Shown: piece after piece, positions 13,754-22,251 of the stretch
How positions within the stretch are numbered: position 1 is the first letter of the stretch
Layout: the number at the start of each line of letters is the position of its first letter
Origin: Bradyrhizobium macuxiense
Lineage (GTDB): Bacteria; Pseudomonadota; Alphaproteobacteria; Rhizobiales; Xanthobacteraceae
Assembly: GCF_007993935.1 (NCBI RefSeq)
Contig: NZ_VITY01000005.1
Coordinates: 248,001-312,000, forward strand
Direction of reading: 5' to 3'
DNA length: 64,000 nucleotides
Position numbers and translations under genes: made by a program
Notes under the pieces: model-generated
What the model was told of the DNA's origin: nothing
Database searches by the model: none
Seen by the model: only the letters and a program-made list of their open reading frames with translations

Positions 13754-15490
13754 ATGCGGATCGACAACATCGCCGACCTCATCGCCGAAACCCTTGCCCA
13801 GGCCGGCGTGAAGCGCATCTACGGTGTCGTCGGCGACAGTCTCAACGGCTTGACCGAGGCGCTGCGCAAGCGCGGCACGATCGACTGGCTGCATGTGCGC
13901 CACGAGGAGGTGGCGGCGTTCGCCGCGGCCGCGGAATCCCAGATCACAGGAGATATTGCGGTGTGCGCGGGCTCCTGCGGCCCGGGCAATCTGCATCTCA
14001 TCAACGGACTGTTCGACGCGCATCGCAGCCGCACCCCGGTGCTGGCGATCGCGGCACAGATTCCGTCGGCCGAGATCGGCGGCGGCTATTTCCAGGAGAC
14101 CCATCCGCAGGACCTGTTCCGCGAATGCAGCCATTATTGCGAGCTGGTGTCGGATCCGGCGCAGCTGCCCTACATGCTGGAGAACGCGATCCGCGCCGCG
14201 ATCGGCAAGCGCGGCGTCGCCGTGTTGGTGCTGCCGGGCGACGTCGCGATCCGGCCGGCGCCAAAGCGCGACATCGCGCCGAATGCGGGCCTGCTGCCGC
14301 CGGTGCCGGTGGTGCGTCCCGCCGATGCCGAATTGAACGCGCTGGCCGGGCTGCTCAACGGCGCAAGGCGCATCACGCTGTTCTGCGGCCGCGGCTGCGC
14401 CGGCGCGCATGACGGTCTGCTCAAGCTCGCCGAGACGCTGAAGAGCCCGATCGTGCATGCGCTGGGCGGCAAGGAATATGTCGAATACGACAACCCTTAC
14501 GACGTCGGCATGACCGGCTTCATCGGCTTCTCCTCCGGCTATGCCGCGATGCATGGCTGCGACGTGCTGCTGATGCTGGGCACCGATTTTCCCTACAAGC
14601 AGTTCTTCCCGACCGGCATCAACATCGCCCAGGTCGATCTCCGCCCCGAAAATCTCGGCCGCCGCTGCAAGCTCGATCTCGGCATCGTCGGCGACGTCGG
14701 TGAGACCATCGCCGCGCTGCTGCCGAAGCTCAACCCGAAGACCGATCGCAAGTTTCTCGACGCCAGCCTCGCGCATTACAAGGACGCCCGCGCCGGGCTC
14801 GACGATCTCGCTCGCGGCAAGCCGGGCTCGAGCCCGATCCATCCGCAATATCTGGCGCGCCTGCTCAGCGAGCAGGCCAGCGAGGACGCGGTGTTCACCG
14901 CCGACGTCGGCACGCCGACGATCTGGGCCGCGCGCTATCTGAAGATGAACGGCCGCCGCCGGCTGGTCGGCTCCTGGGTCCACGGCTCGATGGCCAATGC
15001 GATGGCGCATGCGATCGGCGCGCAGGCGGCGCAGCCGGGACGGCAGGTGGTGTCGATGTCCGGCGACGGCGGCTTCGCGATGCTGATGGGCGATCTGATC
15101 ACGCTGACCCAGGCCAAGCTGCCGGTGAAGGTCGTGATCTTCAACAACAGCGTGCTCGGCTTCGTCGCGCTGGAGATGAAGGCCGCCGGCTTCATCGAGA
15201 CCGGGGTCGATCTGAAGAATCCGGATTTCGCGGCGATGGCCCGCGCCATGGGCATTCACGGCGTCAGGGTGGAGGATCCCGGCGAGCTCGAGGGCGCGAT
15301 CCGCGACGTCTTCGCGCATGACGGCCCGGCGGTGCTCGATGTCGTGACCGCGACGCAGGAATTGTCGATGCCGCCGACCATCACGCTGGAGCAGGTGAAG
15401 GGCTTCAGCCTGTGGGTGCTGCGTGCCGTGATGAGCGGCCGCGGCGACGAGGTGGTCGATCTCGCCAAGACCAATCTCTTGCCGCGCTGA
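13754..15490 (+). CDS. poxB: Thiamine-diphosphate enzyme, pyruvate:quinone oxidoreductase (PoxB) type
   Basis: A 578-residue ThDP enzyme with the three-domain order of the acetolactate synthase/pyruvate oxidase family. VRHEEVAAF holds the cofactor-activating Glu51, the central FAD-type domain spans about 190-340, and the C-terminal ThDP motif starts at SGDGGFAML (near 435) and ends at IFNNSVLGF. Length and the TGFIGFSSGY region fit PoxB, which decarboxylates pyruvate to acetate and passes electrons to membrane quinone. A C-terminal segment after residue 545 could bind the membrane as in E. coli PoxB. An acetolactate-synthase-like role cannot be fully excluded. The convergent neighbour is a cytochrome c gene. 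Confidence 0.8.
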   Translation: MRIDNIADLIAETLAQAGVKRIYGVVGDSLNGLTEALRKRGTIDWLHVRHEEVAAFAAAAESQITGDIAVCAGSCGPGNLHLINGLFDAHRSRTPVLAIAAQIPSAEIGGGYFQETHPQDLFRECSHYCELVSDPAQLPYMLENAIRAAIGKRGVAVLVLPGDVAIRPAPKRDIAPNAGLLPPVPVVRPADAELNALAGLLNGARRITLFCGRGCAGAHDGLLKLAETLKSPIVHALGGKEYVEYDNPYDVGMTGFIGFSSGYAAMHGCDVLLMLGTDFPYKQFFPTGINIAQVDLRPENLGRRCKLDLGIVGDVGETIAALLPKLNPKTDRKFLDASLAHYKDARAGLDDLARGKPGSSPIHPQYLARLLSEQASEDAVFTADVGTPTIWAARYLKMNGRRRLVGSWVHGSMANAMAHAIGAQAAQPGRQVVSMSGDGGFAMLMGDLITLTQAKLPVKVVIFNNSVLGFVALEMKAAGFIETGVDLKNPDFAAMARAMGIHGVRVEDPGELEGAIRDVFAHDGPAVLDVVTATQELSMPPTITLEQVKGFSLWVLRAVMSGRGDEVVDLAKTNLLPR

Positions 15491-15497
15491 GCGCAAC

Positions 15498-15534
15498 AAA
15501 AGCGTCCGCCCTGGCTGGAGCACAGGGCGGACGC
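15498..15534 (-). terminator. Terminator of the cytochrome c gene
   Basis: GCGTCCGCCCTG and CAGGGCGGACGC form a perfect 12-bp stem with a 9-nt loop. On the minus strand it is followed by TTTTGTTG. It sits between the convergent stops of poxB and the cytochrome gene. Confidence 0.8.
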
Positions 15535-15550
15535 CGTCCGATACCGCCGA

Positions 15551-15946
15551 TTACTGCTTCTGCTTGCCGTCCTTGTCGAAGGACGAAATGTACGCCCAAA
15601 CGTTCTGGGCCTCGGTCTCGTTCTTGATGCCGGCGAACGCCATCTTGGTGCCGGGGATCTTGGCCTTCGGATCCTTGATGTATTCGAGGAACTGCTCCTT
15701 GTTCCAGGTGATGCCGGAATTCTTGTTGGCATCGGAATAATTGTAGTCCGGTGCGGAGCCGGAATGGCGGCCGTCGAGGCCGTTGAGCTCGGGGCCGACC
15801 TTGTTCTTGGCGCCTTCGCCGATCGCGTGGCAGGCGAGGCATTTGTTGAACGAGGTCTTGCCGGCGGCGGCATCCTGCGCCAGCGCGGAGGATGCTGTGG
15901 CCAGCGATGTGACGACCGCCAGCGCGCTCAAGGTCTTTAGGTTCAT
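15551..15946 (-). CDS. Periplasmic class I cytochrome c (c2/c550-like)
   Basis: A 131-residue precursor with a Sec signal (residues 1-23, ending SSALAQ). The mature protein has one haem site, FNKCLACHAIGEG, and the sixth ligand methionine in GTKMAFAGI about 70 residues on. The size and the VGPELNGLDGR loop fit cytochrome c2/c550, a soluble electron carrier between the bc1 complex and terminal oxidases. The ATG at 15946 was chosen because the signal peptide begins there. It is transcribed convergently to poxB and divergently from glcD. Confidence 0.9.
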   Translation of the reverse strand: MNLKTLSALAVVTSLATASSALAQDAAAGKTSFNKCLACHAIGEGAKNKVGPELNGLDGRHSGSAPDYNYSDANKNSGITWNKEQFLEYIKDPKAKIPGTKMAFAGIKNETEAQNVWAYISSFDKDGKQKQ

Positions 15947-16194
15947 GGGGTTCTCTTCGTTTCGTCCCGGGGGGTAGTGATCTTTTGTGGCATGTCCGGC
16001 TTGGACAGGACAAGCCACGAAACTTTGACAGGTTTCATGACCGCCCGCTTGTCCGAGAGAGAACTCGTCATTGCCGGGCGGGGCAATCCGACCTTCGGCC
16101 GGGTGACTGTAACAAGGCGACTGAAACAGGTGCAGACGTGATTGATTTGTCGTAACAAATCGGCAAAGGGCAAACGCCCGCCGAGGGAACAGCA

Positions 16195-17688
16195 ATGTCC
16201 ATCATGATGCCGGCGGCCGACCAGGCCGTGCTTGCTCGCCGCGCCGAAATCGTGGCCGCCTTGCGCGCCATCGTCCCGGGTGAGGGCGTGATCGACAGCG
16301 CCGCCGAGATGCTGGCCTATGAATCCGACGGCCTGACCGCCTATCGGCAGCCGCCGATGGTCGTGGTGCTGCCCGATACCACCGAGCAGGTCGCAAAGGT
16401 CCTCAAATACTGCCAGGGCCAAGGCATCAAGGTGGTGCCGCGCGGCTCCGGCACCTCGCTGTCCGGCGGCGCGCTGCCGCTCGCCGACGCCGTGCTGCTG
16501 GGCCTCGGCAAGTTCAAGCGGATTCGCGAGATTGACTTCGACAACCGCGTCGTTGTCACCGAGCCCGGCGTCACCAACCTTGCGATCAGCCAGGCGGTCG
16601 CCCATGCCGGCTTCTACTATGCGCCCGATCCGTCGTCGCAGATCGCCTGCTCGATCGGCGGCAATGTCGCGGAGAATTCCGGCGGCGTGCACTGCCTGAA
16701 ATACGGCATGACCACCAACAACGTGCTGGGCTGCGAGATCGTGCTGATGTCGGGCGAGATCCTGCGCATCGGCGGCAAGTCGGCCGAGAATGCCGGCTAC
16801 GATCTGATGGGCATCATCACCGGCTCGGAGGGCCTGCTCGGCGTCATCACCGAGATCACGGTGCGCATCCTGCAGAAGCCGGAGACGGCGCGCGCGCTGA
16901 TGGTCGGCTTCGCCGAGGTCGAGGCCGCCGGCGAATGCGTCGCACGGATCATCGGCGCCGGCATCATCCCGGGCGGCATGGAGATGATGGACAAGCCCGC
17001 GATCCACGCCGCCGAGGCCTTCGTTCATGCCGGCTACCCGCTCGACGTCGAGGCGCTTTTGATCATCGAGCTCGATGGTCCCCAGATCGAGGTCGACGAG
17101 CTGATCTCGCGGGTCGAGAGCATCGCCAAGGGCTGCGGCTCCGTGACGCTGCAGATCTCCAATTCGGAGGCCGAGCGCAACCTGTTCTGGGCCGGCCGCA
17201 AGGCGGCGTTCCCCGCGGTCGGGCGCATCTCGCCGGACTATCTCTGCATGGACGGCACCATCCCGCGCGGCGCGCTGCCGAAGGCGCTGGCGCGGATCCG
17301 CGACCTCTCGGAGAAATATGGTCTCGGCGTCGCCAATGTGTTCCACGCCGGCGACGGCAATCTGCATCCGCTGATCCTCTACGATGCCAACAAGCCGGGC
17401 GAGATCGAGAAGGCCGAGGCGTTCGGCGCCGACATCCTGCGCTGCTGTGTCGAGCTCGGCGGCGTGCTCACCGGCGAGCACGGCGTCGGCATCGAGAAGC
17501 GCGATTTGATGCCGGAGATGTTCACCGAGGTCGACCTCAACCAGCAGCAGCGGCTGAAATGCGCCTTCGATGCCGAGGGCCTGCTCAACCCCGGCAAGGT
17601 GTTTCCGACGCTGCATCGCTGCGCCGAGCTCGGCCGCGTCCATGTCCACGCCGGCAAGCTGGCCTTCCCGGACATCCCGCGGTTCTAG
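16195..17688 (+). CDS. glcD: Glycolate oxidase subunit GlcD
   Basis: A 497-residue FAD-linked oxidase. The FAD-binding-4 domain (about 55-200) holds PRGSGTSLSGGALP and NVAENSGGVHCLKYG; the C-terminal FAD-oxidase domain (about 230-470) holds NVFHAGDGNLHP and LTGEHGVGIEKRDLM. GlcD is the catalytic flavoprotein of the GlcDEF complex that oxidises glycolate (and D-lactate) to the keto acid at the membrane. GAGGGA precedes the ATG. Its partners glcE and glcF lie 3.3 kb downstream, behind four other genes, which is a split arrangement. The last bases overlap the end of a convergent gene. Confidence 0.92.
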   Translation: MSIMMPAADQAVLARRAEIVAALRAIVPGEGVIDSAAEMLAYESDGLTAYRQPPMVVVLPDTTEQVAKVLKYCQGQGIKVVPRGSGTSLSGGALPLADAVLLGLGKFKRIREIDFDNRVVVTEPGVTNLAISQAVAHAGFYYAPDPSSQIACSIGGNVAENSGGVHCLKYGMTTNNVLGCEIVLMSGEILRIGGKSAENAGYDLMGIITGSEGLLGVITEITVRILQKPETARALMVGFAEVEAAGECVARIIGAGIIPGGMEMMDKPAIHAAEAFVHAGYPLDVEALLIIELDGPQIEVDELISRVESIAKGCGSVTLQISNSEAERNLFWAGRKAAFPAVGRISPDYLCMDGTIPRGALPKALARIRDLSEKYGLGVANVFHAGDGNLHPLILYDANKPGEIEKAEAFGADILRCCVELGGVLTGEHGVGIEKRDLMPEMFTEVDLNQQQRLKCAFDAEGLLNPGKVFPTLHRCAELGRVHVHAGKLAFPDIPRF

Positions 17689-18098
17689 TACCGTCGCAGC
17701 AGGCCGACCGCCGCGCCGCTGTCGCCATATGCGGCGCAGGCTCTTTCCGGGTCTTCGATCAATTCCGAGCGGACGCGCTTGAAGGTCTTTCCGGCCGCTT
17801 CGGACACTTCGGGGCGGAATTTATCCGGATCGTAGTCATTGCCGTCGTGGGCCTTGATGGCCGCGTCAAAGGCGTTGATCAGTGCCATCGCGGCATCAGG
17901 GCTGCCGAGCGCTCTGGCGCCGAGTTGAACGCCGCCCGCACCGTTGGCCTCATAGCCGGTGCAGCGTTGTTCGAGCACGGCGGCTGCGGTGGCGAGCTGT
18001 TCGAGGAACGTCGCCTCGGCGTCGGTGAGAATTGCGGCACGCGCCTGTCCTGCCACCATCATCGAGAGCAGCGCGACGGCTGTCAGTTTGATGTTCAT
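17685..18098 (-). CDS. Small exported hypothetical protein
   Basis: A 137-residue protein with a signal peptide (residues 1-22, AGQARAA). The mature part is helical and contains two cysteines (EQRCTGYEAN and ERACAAYGD) that may form a disulfide. The start ATG at 18098 is where the signal sequence begins; the longer frame has no support. The stop overlaps that of glcD by 4 bases on the opposite strand. I know no function; many rhizobial genomes carry similar periplasmic proteins. Confidence 0.65.
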   Translation of the reverse strand: MNIKLTAVALLSMMVAGQARAAILTDAEATFLEQLATAAAVLEQRCTGYEANGAGGVQLGARALGSPDAAMALINAFDAAIKAHDGNDYDPDKFRPEVSEAAGKTFKRVRSELIEDPERACAAYGDSGAAVGLLRRY

Positions 18099-18324
18099 TG
18101 GGGCGATTCTCCCTGCGGCGGTCGAGCCGCGATCACAATCACCGGTCGCCGAACGATACATTTCGACGGATTGCGCTCACCAGCCGATAACCTTAACCGA
18201 TGCTTGCCGCGACGACCGTCAGGGCCACCGCTGCGCGTCGTGCAGTTTGCGGCTTGCACCATTTACACGGCCTTCAACTGTTCCCCGGTATTTTCGCAAG
18301 ATGCACGTCTTCGGGAGCACATCG

Positions 18325-19470
18325 ATGCCCAGCCTGGCCGATCAGCTGGCGCTTTCGCGCAATCGGCCCGCGGGTTTCGACTACATGCGGATCGCGCTGG
18401 CATCGACGATCATCTGCCTGCACGGCGCGAACGTGACGCTCGGGCTCGGCCGGGCGCTGGAAATCCAGAGCACGCTTCGCATCGGCATCGCGATGATCCT
18501 GGCGCTGTTCTTCTCCCTGAGCGGCTTCCTGGTGACAGCAAGCCTGCAGCGCTGCAAGAGCCTGATTTCCTTCCTCGGCCTGCGCGTGCTTCGGATCGGG
18601 CCCGCGCTCGCGGTCGAGACGACGCTGTCGGCCATCATCATTGGTTCGGTCTTCACCGAACTGCCGTTGGCGGAGTATGTCGCCGACCCGAAATTCCACG
18701 CCTATTTTCTCAATATCGTCGGCGACATCCATTACGAGCTGCCGGGCGTATTCCTGCACAATCCGCTGCCGGACGTGGTGAATGCCCAGCTCTGGACGGT
18801 GCCGTACGAATTGTGGTGCTACGTCGTGCTGGCGCTGCTCGCGGTGACCACGATCTGCTTCAACCGGGTGGCCTACCTTGTGTTCCTGGTGGTCGTTCAG
18901 GTCGCGCTGGCGAGCTACGACATCTACCGCTGGGACGAAGTGCCGATCCAGCTTCGCCCGCATCTTCTGGTGTTCTGCTTCCTTGCCGGCGTCGGCTTCT
19001 ACCTCTGGCGCGACAAGGTGCCGTTCAACCGCACCGTCTGCCTGCTGGCGTTGGTGGCCTGTGCCGCCGGCATGGCCACGGGACGCGGCGACGCGCTGGC
19101 GCCGGTGCCGGCCGCCTATGTCGCATGCTATCTCGGCCTGATGAATCCACGGCGGAGCTGGATCGTATCGTCAGGCGACTACTCCTACGGGCTCTATCTC
19201 TATGGCTTCGTCATCCAGCAATGCGTTGCCTCGTTCGGCCCGCCGGTCCAGCATTGGTATCTGAACATCCTGATCAGCCTGCCGCTCGCCTTCGGCGTCG
19301 CCGTCGCGTCCTGGCATCTCGTCGAGAAACATGCGCTTCGGCTGCGGGGTCATGTCGAGACGCTTGAGGCCGCGGTGCTGTCGCGGATCGCGATCGTCGG
19401 TTTCTGGCGCAAGCCGCCCGAGCGGGTCGAGCTGCACGCAAGGCTCGGCAACAGCAGCGCGTCGATCTGA
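18325..19470 (+). CDS. Acyltransferase 3 family membrane protein
   Basis: A 381-residue integral membrane protein with about ten helices and the marks of the acyltransferase-3 (OafA/YrhL) family: FFSLSGFLVT near residue 64, RVLRIGPAL near 85, an aromatic LWTVPYELWCYVVL near 155 and SYGLYLYGFVIQQ near 290. Such enzymes move acetyl or other acyl groups onto exported sugars, for example in O-antigen or exopolysaccharide. The ATG at 18325 has GGGAG upstream; an ATG at 18301 is the alternative. It lies between glcD and glcE without an obvious metabolic link to them. Confidence 0.8.
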   Translation: MPSLADQLALSRNRPAGFDYMRIALASTIICLHGANVTLGLGRALEIQSTLRIGIAMILALFFSLSGFLVTASLQRCKSLISFLGLRVLRIGPALAVETTLSAIIIGSVFTELPLAEYVADPKFHAYFLNIVGDIHYELPGVFLHNPLPDVVNAQLWTVPYELWCYVVLALLAVTTICFNRVAYLVFLVVVQVALASYDIYRWDEVPIQLRPHLLVFCFLAGVGFYLWRDKVPFNRTVCLLALVACAAGMATGRGDALAPVPAAYVACYLGLMNPRRSWIVSSGDYSYGLYLYGFVIQQCVASFGPPVQHWYLNILISLPLAFGVAVASWHLVEKHALRLRGHVETLEAAVLSRIAIVGFWRKPPERVELHARLGNSSASI

Positions 19471-19499
19471 CCTGCGCCCGCGGGAAGGGGAGCCCCGGT

Positions 19500-19591
19500 T
19501 CTGATTGAATCAGAACCGAGGCTCCAGCTTCTTGTTTTGACGCGTTTTCTTCGCGCGAACCGGGGCCACTTCGCTCGAAAACGCTCTGGTA
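19500..19591 (-). repeat. Dispersed repeat, family B copy 2 (inverted)
   Basis: Contains TGACGCGTTTTCTTCGCGCG, GAACCGG and CTTCGCTCGAAAACGCTCT, the reverse complement of the copy at 43657-43714. The left part folds back on itself (CCCCGGTTCTGATT with AATCAGAACCGAGG) at 19490-19520. Confidence 0.75.
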
Positions 19592-19612
19592 TCCTCCCCG
19601 CCGCGCCACCGT

Positions 19613-20098
19613 TCACAGCAGCGCGTATTGCGTCCGCTCGCGCTTGGCGAGCAGCGGCAGCGCCTGCTCCGCGATATAGGTCTTGAAATAGGCGCTCTCC
19701 GCATGCGCCTTGAACGCCGCTTCGTCCTGGAACAATTCGTAGAACAGGAACTGCGCCGGATTGTCCTTGCCGCGGCCGATCAGGAACAGCTTGGTGCCGG
19801 GGTCCTTCTGCGCCTCGGGCAGGAAGCTGTCGAGGATTGCCGCGACCTTGTCGGCCTGGCCTTCCCTGGCTTCCCATTGCGCGACGACCAGAAGGCCTGA
19901 CGTGTTGATCGCATCGCTGATGGTTCTCGTGCTCATCGCATAGTGCTTCATCTGCATTCCTCCGTTGTTTTGCTCCGATCGCGCTTGCGATCCGGCCCAG
20001 GGCGAGACGCCGGCGATCGTCATGATCGCGGCGAACGAGCCGATGGCCGATCGTCGGGTGAGCATCATCGTCGTGGTGGGAGCTTCCGAACGCTTCAT
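19613..20098 (-). CDS. Exported ABM-fold (quinol monooxygenase-like) protein
   Basis: A 161-residue protein. The N-terminus carries a twin-arginine-like signal (LTRRSAIGSF, near residue 14, followed by a hydrophobic run). The mature domain from about residue 60 is an antibiotic-biosynthesis-monooxygenase (ABM) fold, with SGLLVVAQWEAREGQADKV, FLIGRGKDNPAQFLFYELF and a C-terminal HAESAYFKTY. ABM proteins oxidise quinols or similar small aromatics without a cofactor, or act as stress enzymes. GGAGGC stands before the ATG at 20098. It is divergent from the ArsR-type regulator at 20291, which probably controls it. Confidence 0.78.
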   Translation of the reverse strand: MKRSEAPTTTMMLTRRSAIGSFAAIMTIAGVSPWAGSQARSEQNNGGMQMKHYAMSTRTISDAINTSGLLVVAQWEAREGQADKVAAILDSFLPEAQKDPGTKLFLIGRGKDNPAQFLFYELFQDEAAFKAHAESAYFKTYIAEQALPLLAKRERTQYALL

Positions 20099-20215
20099 GA
20101 TCGCCTCCAGATGATTGGCGCCAACCGTCATGCCGGCCGAACCGCAAGGCGAGAGATAGTGGATCGCTCGTTGAACTCGGTTAGGTGGCGATCGAAGTGT
20201 CGATGTCGTGAACAT

Positions 20216-20231
20216 TTCGATCATGATCGAA
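20216..20231. promoter_or_regulatory. Palindromic operator candidate between ABM gene and ArsR regulator
   Basis: TTCGATCATGATCGAA is a perfect 16-base palindrome in the 192-base divergent gap. A related half, GATCGAAG, lies at about 20190. ArsR-type repressors bind such palindromes, so this is the best site for autoregulation and control of the monooxygenase gene. Confidence 0.5.
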
Positions 20232-20290
20232 GCGTTGCGGCAGCGCGACGTGCGACAAATGGATGACTTAGACCAACGCTGGAGCCGGCC

Positions 20291-20980
20291 ATGCAGACCA
20301 TCGCCCCCGAGCTTGCCGAACTCGCCGCCCTGATCGCCGATTCCGGCCGCGCCGGCATCCTGTCGCGCCTGATGGACGGGCGCGCGCAGACCGCGAGCGA
20401 GCTGGCGCGGGTCGCGAGCGTCACGCCGCAGACCGCGAGCTGGCATCTGGCGCGGCTGGTCGAGCGTGCGCTGCTCAAGGTCGAGCGGCGCGGTCCGCGC
20501 CGCCTCTACCGGCTGGCCACCCCGCTGGTTGCGCAGATGCTCGAGGGGATGATGACGGTCGCGGCGATCGATCCGCATCCGTCCCGGCCGCCGCCGTGGA
20601 TCGATGCGGAAATGCGCCGCGCCCGAACCTGCTACGACCATCTTGCCGGCGAGCTCGGCGTCGCCGTCACCGACGCAATGCGGGAACACGGCCACCTCCA
20701 CCTCGACCAGGAAGCCGGCGAGCTGACCGCGTCGGGCCGCGCATTCCTCCGTGATCTCGGCATCGACCTGCGTGCGCCGGCGCGAAGCCGGCGGCTGTTG
20801 TGCCGGCCCTGTCTCGACTGGAGCGAGCGGCGTCCGCATCTGGCCGGGCGGGCAGGGGCCGCGGTCGCCGACCTCGCGTTGCAGCGCGACTGGATCCGGC
20901 GCCGGCCGCAGGGCCGTTCGGTCGAGATCACCGAGGCCGGGCTCGTCGCATTCAGGGACCTGTTCGGCGCGCGCATTTGA
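20291..20980 (+). CDS. ArsR-family winged-helix regulator
   Basis: A 229-residue regulator. The N-terminal winged helix (about residues 10-80) has GRAQTASELARVASVTPQTA followed by SWHLARLVERALLKVERRGP and RRLYRLATP, a classic ArsR recognition helix and wing. The longer C-terminal part (from about 95) holds LCRPCLDWSERRPHLAG, a conserved C-x2-C-x5-RPH motif of this ArsR subgroup; the cysteines could sense metal or redox state. It is divergent from the ABM-fold gene. The typical metal-site cysteines of true ArsR (ELCVCDL) are absent, so the signal is unknown. Confidence 0.85.
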   Translation: MQTIAPELAELAALIADSGRAGILSRLMDGRAQTASELARVASVTPQTASWHLARLVERALLKVERRGPRRLYRLATPLVAQMLEGMMTVAAIDPHPSRPPPWIDAEMRRARTCYDHLAGELGVAVTDAMREHGHLHLDQEAGELTASGRAFLRDLGIDLRAPARSRRLLCRPCLDWSERRPHLAGRAGAAVADLALQRDWIRRRPQGRSVEITEAGLVAFRDLFGARI

Positions 20981-21012
20981 TTTCGGAGCCGAATTTCGAT
21001 ACCGCCTAGCGG

Positions 21013-22251
21013 GTGGAAACGCTCAAAGTCAGAGACATCAAGGATGTCGAAGAGGTGGTGCGCGCGGCTGTCGCCAGCGAGCAGCCGCTCGAGGTCATCG
21101 GTCATGGATCGAAGCGCGCCATCGGCCATCCGATGCCGACCAATGCGGTACTCGACGTCTCGGTGCTGAACGCCGTCACGTCCTATGAGCCGAACGAGCT
21201 GATCATCAGCGTCGAGGCCGGTGCGCCGCTCGCCGACGTGCAATCCCTGATCGATGCCAAGAACCAGCAATTCGCCTTCGAGCCGATGGACATTTCGGTG
21301 CTGCTCGGCGGCGCGGGCGCCGGCACGATCGGCGGCATGATCGGTGCCGGCCTTGCCGGTCCGCGCCGCATCAAGGCCGGCGGCATCAGGGATCATCTGC
21401 TCGGCGCCCACGCCGTGTCCGGGTTCGGCGACAGCTTCAAGACCGGCGGGCGGGTGGTGAAGAACGTCACCGGCTACGACCTCTGCAAGCTGCTCACCGG
21501 ATCCTGGGGCACGCTGGCGGTCATGACCGAGGTGACGCTCAAGGTCATGCCGAAGCCGGAAGCGGAACGCACCCTGGTGCTGCGCTCCCTCGACGACGTC
21601 ACGGCCAACAAGGCGATGACGGCGGCGCTGGGGTCGCCCTTCGACGTCTCGGGCGCGGCGCATCTGCCCGGCTCGGTGCTGCGGTCCGCAACCGGGGCGC
21701 TCGCCGGTCTCGCGGCCGCCGGTCAGCCGGTCACGCTGGTGCGGCTCGAGGGGATCTCGGCCTCGGCGGCACACCGGGCCGCGTCGCTGAGCCAGACGCT
21801 TTCATCCTATGGAACGGTCGACAGCCTTGCTGACGACGCCTCGGTTGCGATCTGGAGCGCGCTGCGCGACGTGGCGCCGTTCGCGACAAACGGTGCGCTC
21901 GGTGCCTGGCCGGTGTGGCGCATCGTTTGCCCGCCGGCCTCAGGCGGCGCGCTGGGCCAGGCGCTGGCGCGCTCGACCGGCGGCGACGTGATCTATGACT
22001 GGGGTGGCGGGCTGATCTGGGCCGCGGTGCCGCCCAACGCAGATGCGCAGGCCACCCTGGTCCGCGGCCAGGTCGAGGCGATCGGCGGACATGCCACCCT
22101 GCTCCGGGCCACTGAGGATGTGCGCCGTGCGGTCGACGTGTTCCAGCCGCAGGCCGCCGGGCTTGCCGCGCTGGGCGAACGTGTCAGGGCGAGTTTCGAT
22201 CCGAGGTCGGTCCTCAACCGCGGCCGGATGACGAAAGGCCTGGGTGCATGA
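21013..22251 (+). CDS. glcE: Glycolate oxidase subunit GlcE
   Basis: A 412-residue FAD-binding protein, shorter than GlcD as usual. Landmarks are EVIGHGSKRAIG near residue 27, the FAD loop GAGAGTIGGMIGAGLAGPRR near 100 and TGGRVVKNVTGYDLCKL near 150, typical of GlcE. It starts at GTG (21013), 32 bases after the ArsR gene. Its end overlaps glcF by 4 bases (ATGA), so the two subunits are made together. GlcE is the second flavoprotein subunit of glycolate oxidase. Confidence 0.9.
   Translation: METLKVRDIKDVEEVVRAAVASEQPLEVIGHGSKRAIGHPMPTNAVLDVSVLNAVTSYEPNELIISVEAGAPLADVQSLIDAKNQQFAFEPMDISVLLGGAGAGTIGGMIGAGLAGPRRIKAGGIRDHLLGAHAVSGFGDSFKTGGRVVKNVTGYDLCKLLTGSWGTLAVMTEVTLKVMPKPEAERTLVLRSLDDVTANKAMTAALGSPFDVSGAAHLPGSVLRSATGALAGLAAAGQPVTLVRLEGISASAAHRAASLSQTLSSYGTVDSLADDASVAIWSALRDVAPFATNGALGAWPVWRIVCPPASGGALGQALARSTGGDVIYDWGGGLIWAAVPPNADAQATLVRGQVEAIGGHATLLRATEDVRRAVDVFQPQAAGLAALGERVRASFDPRSVLNRGRMTKGLGA

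Noticed and set aside
13709..15523. 604-codon open frame on the minus strand
   Set aside because: Antisense to poxB; His/Arg/Asp-rich shadow sequence typical of the complementary strand of high-GC genes.
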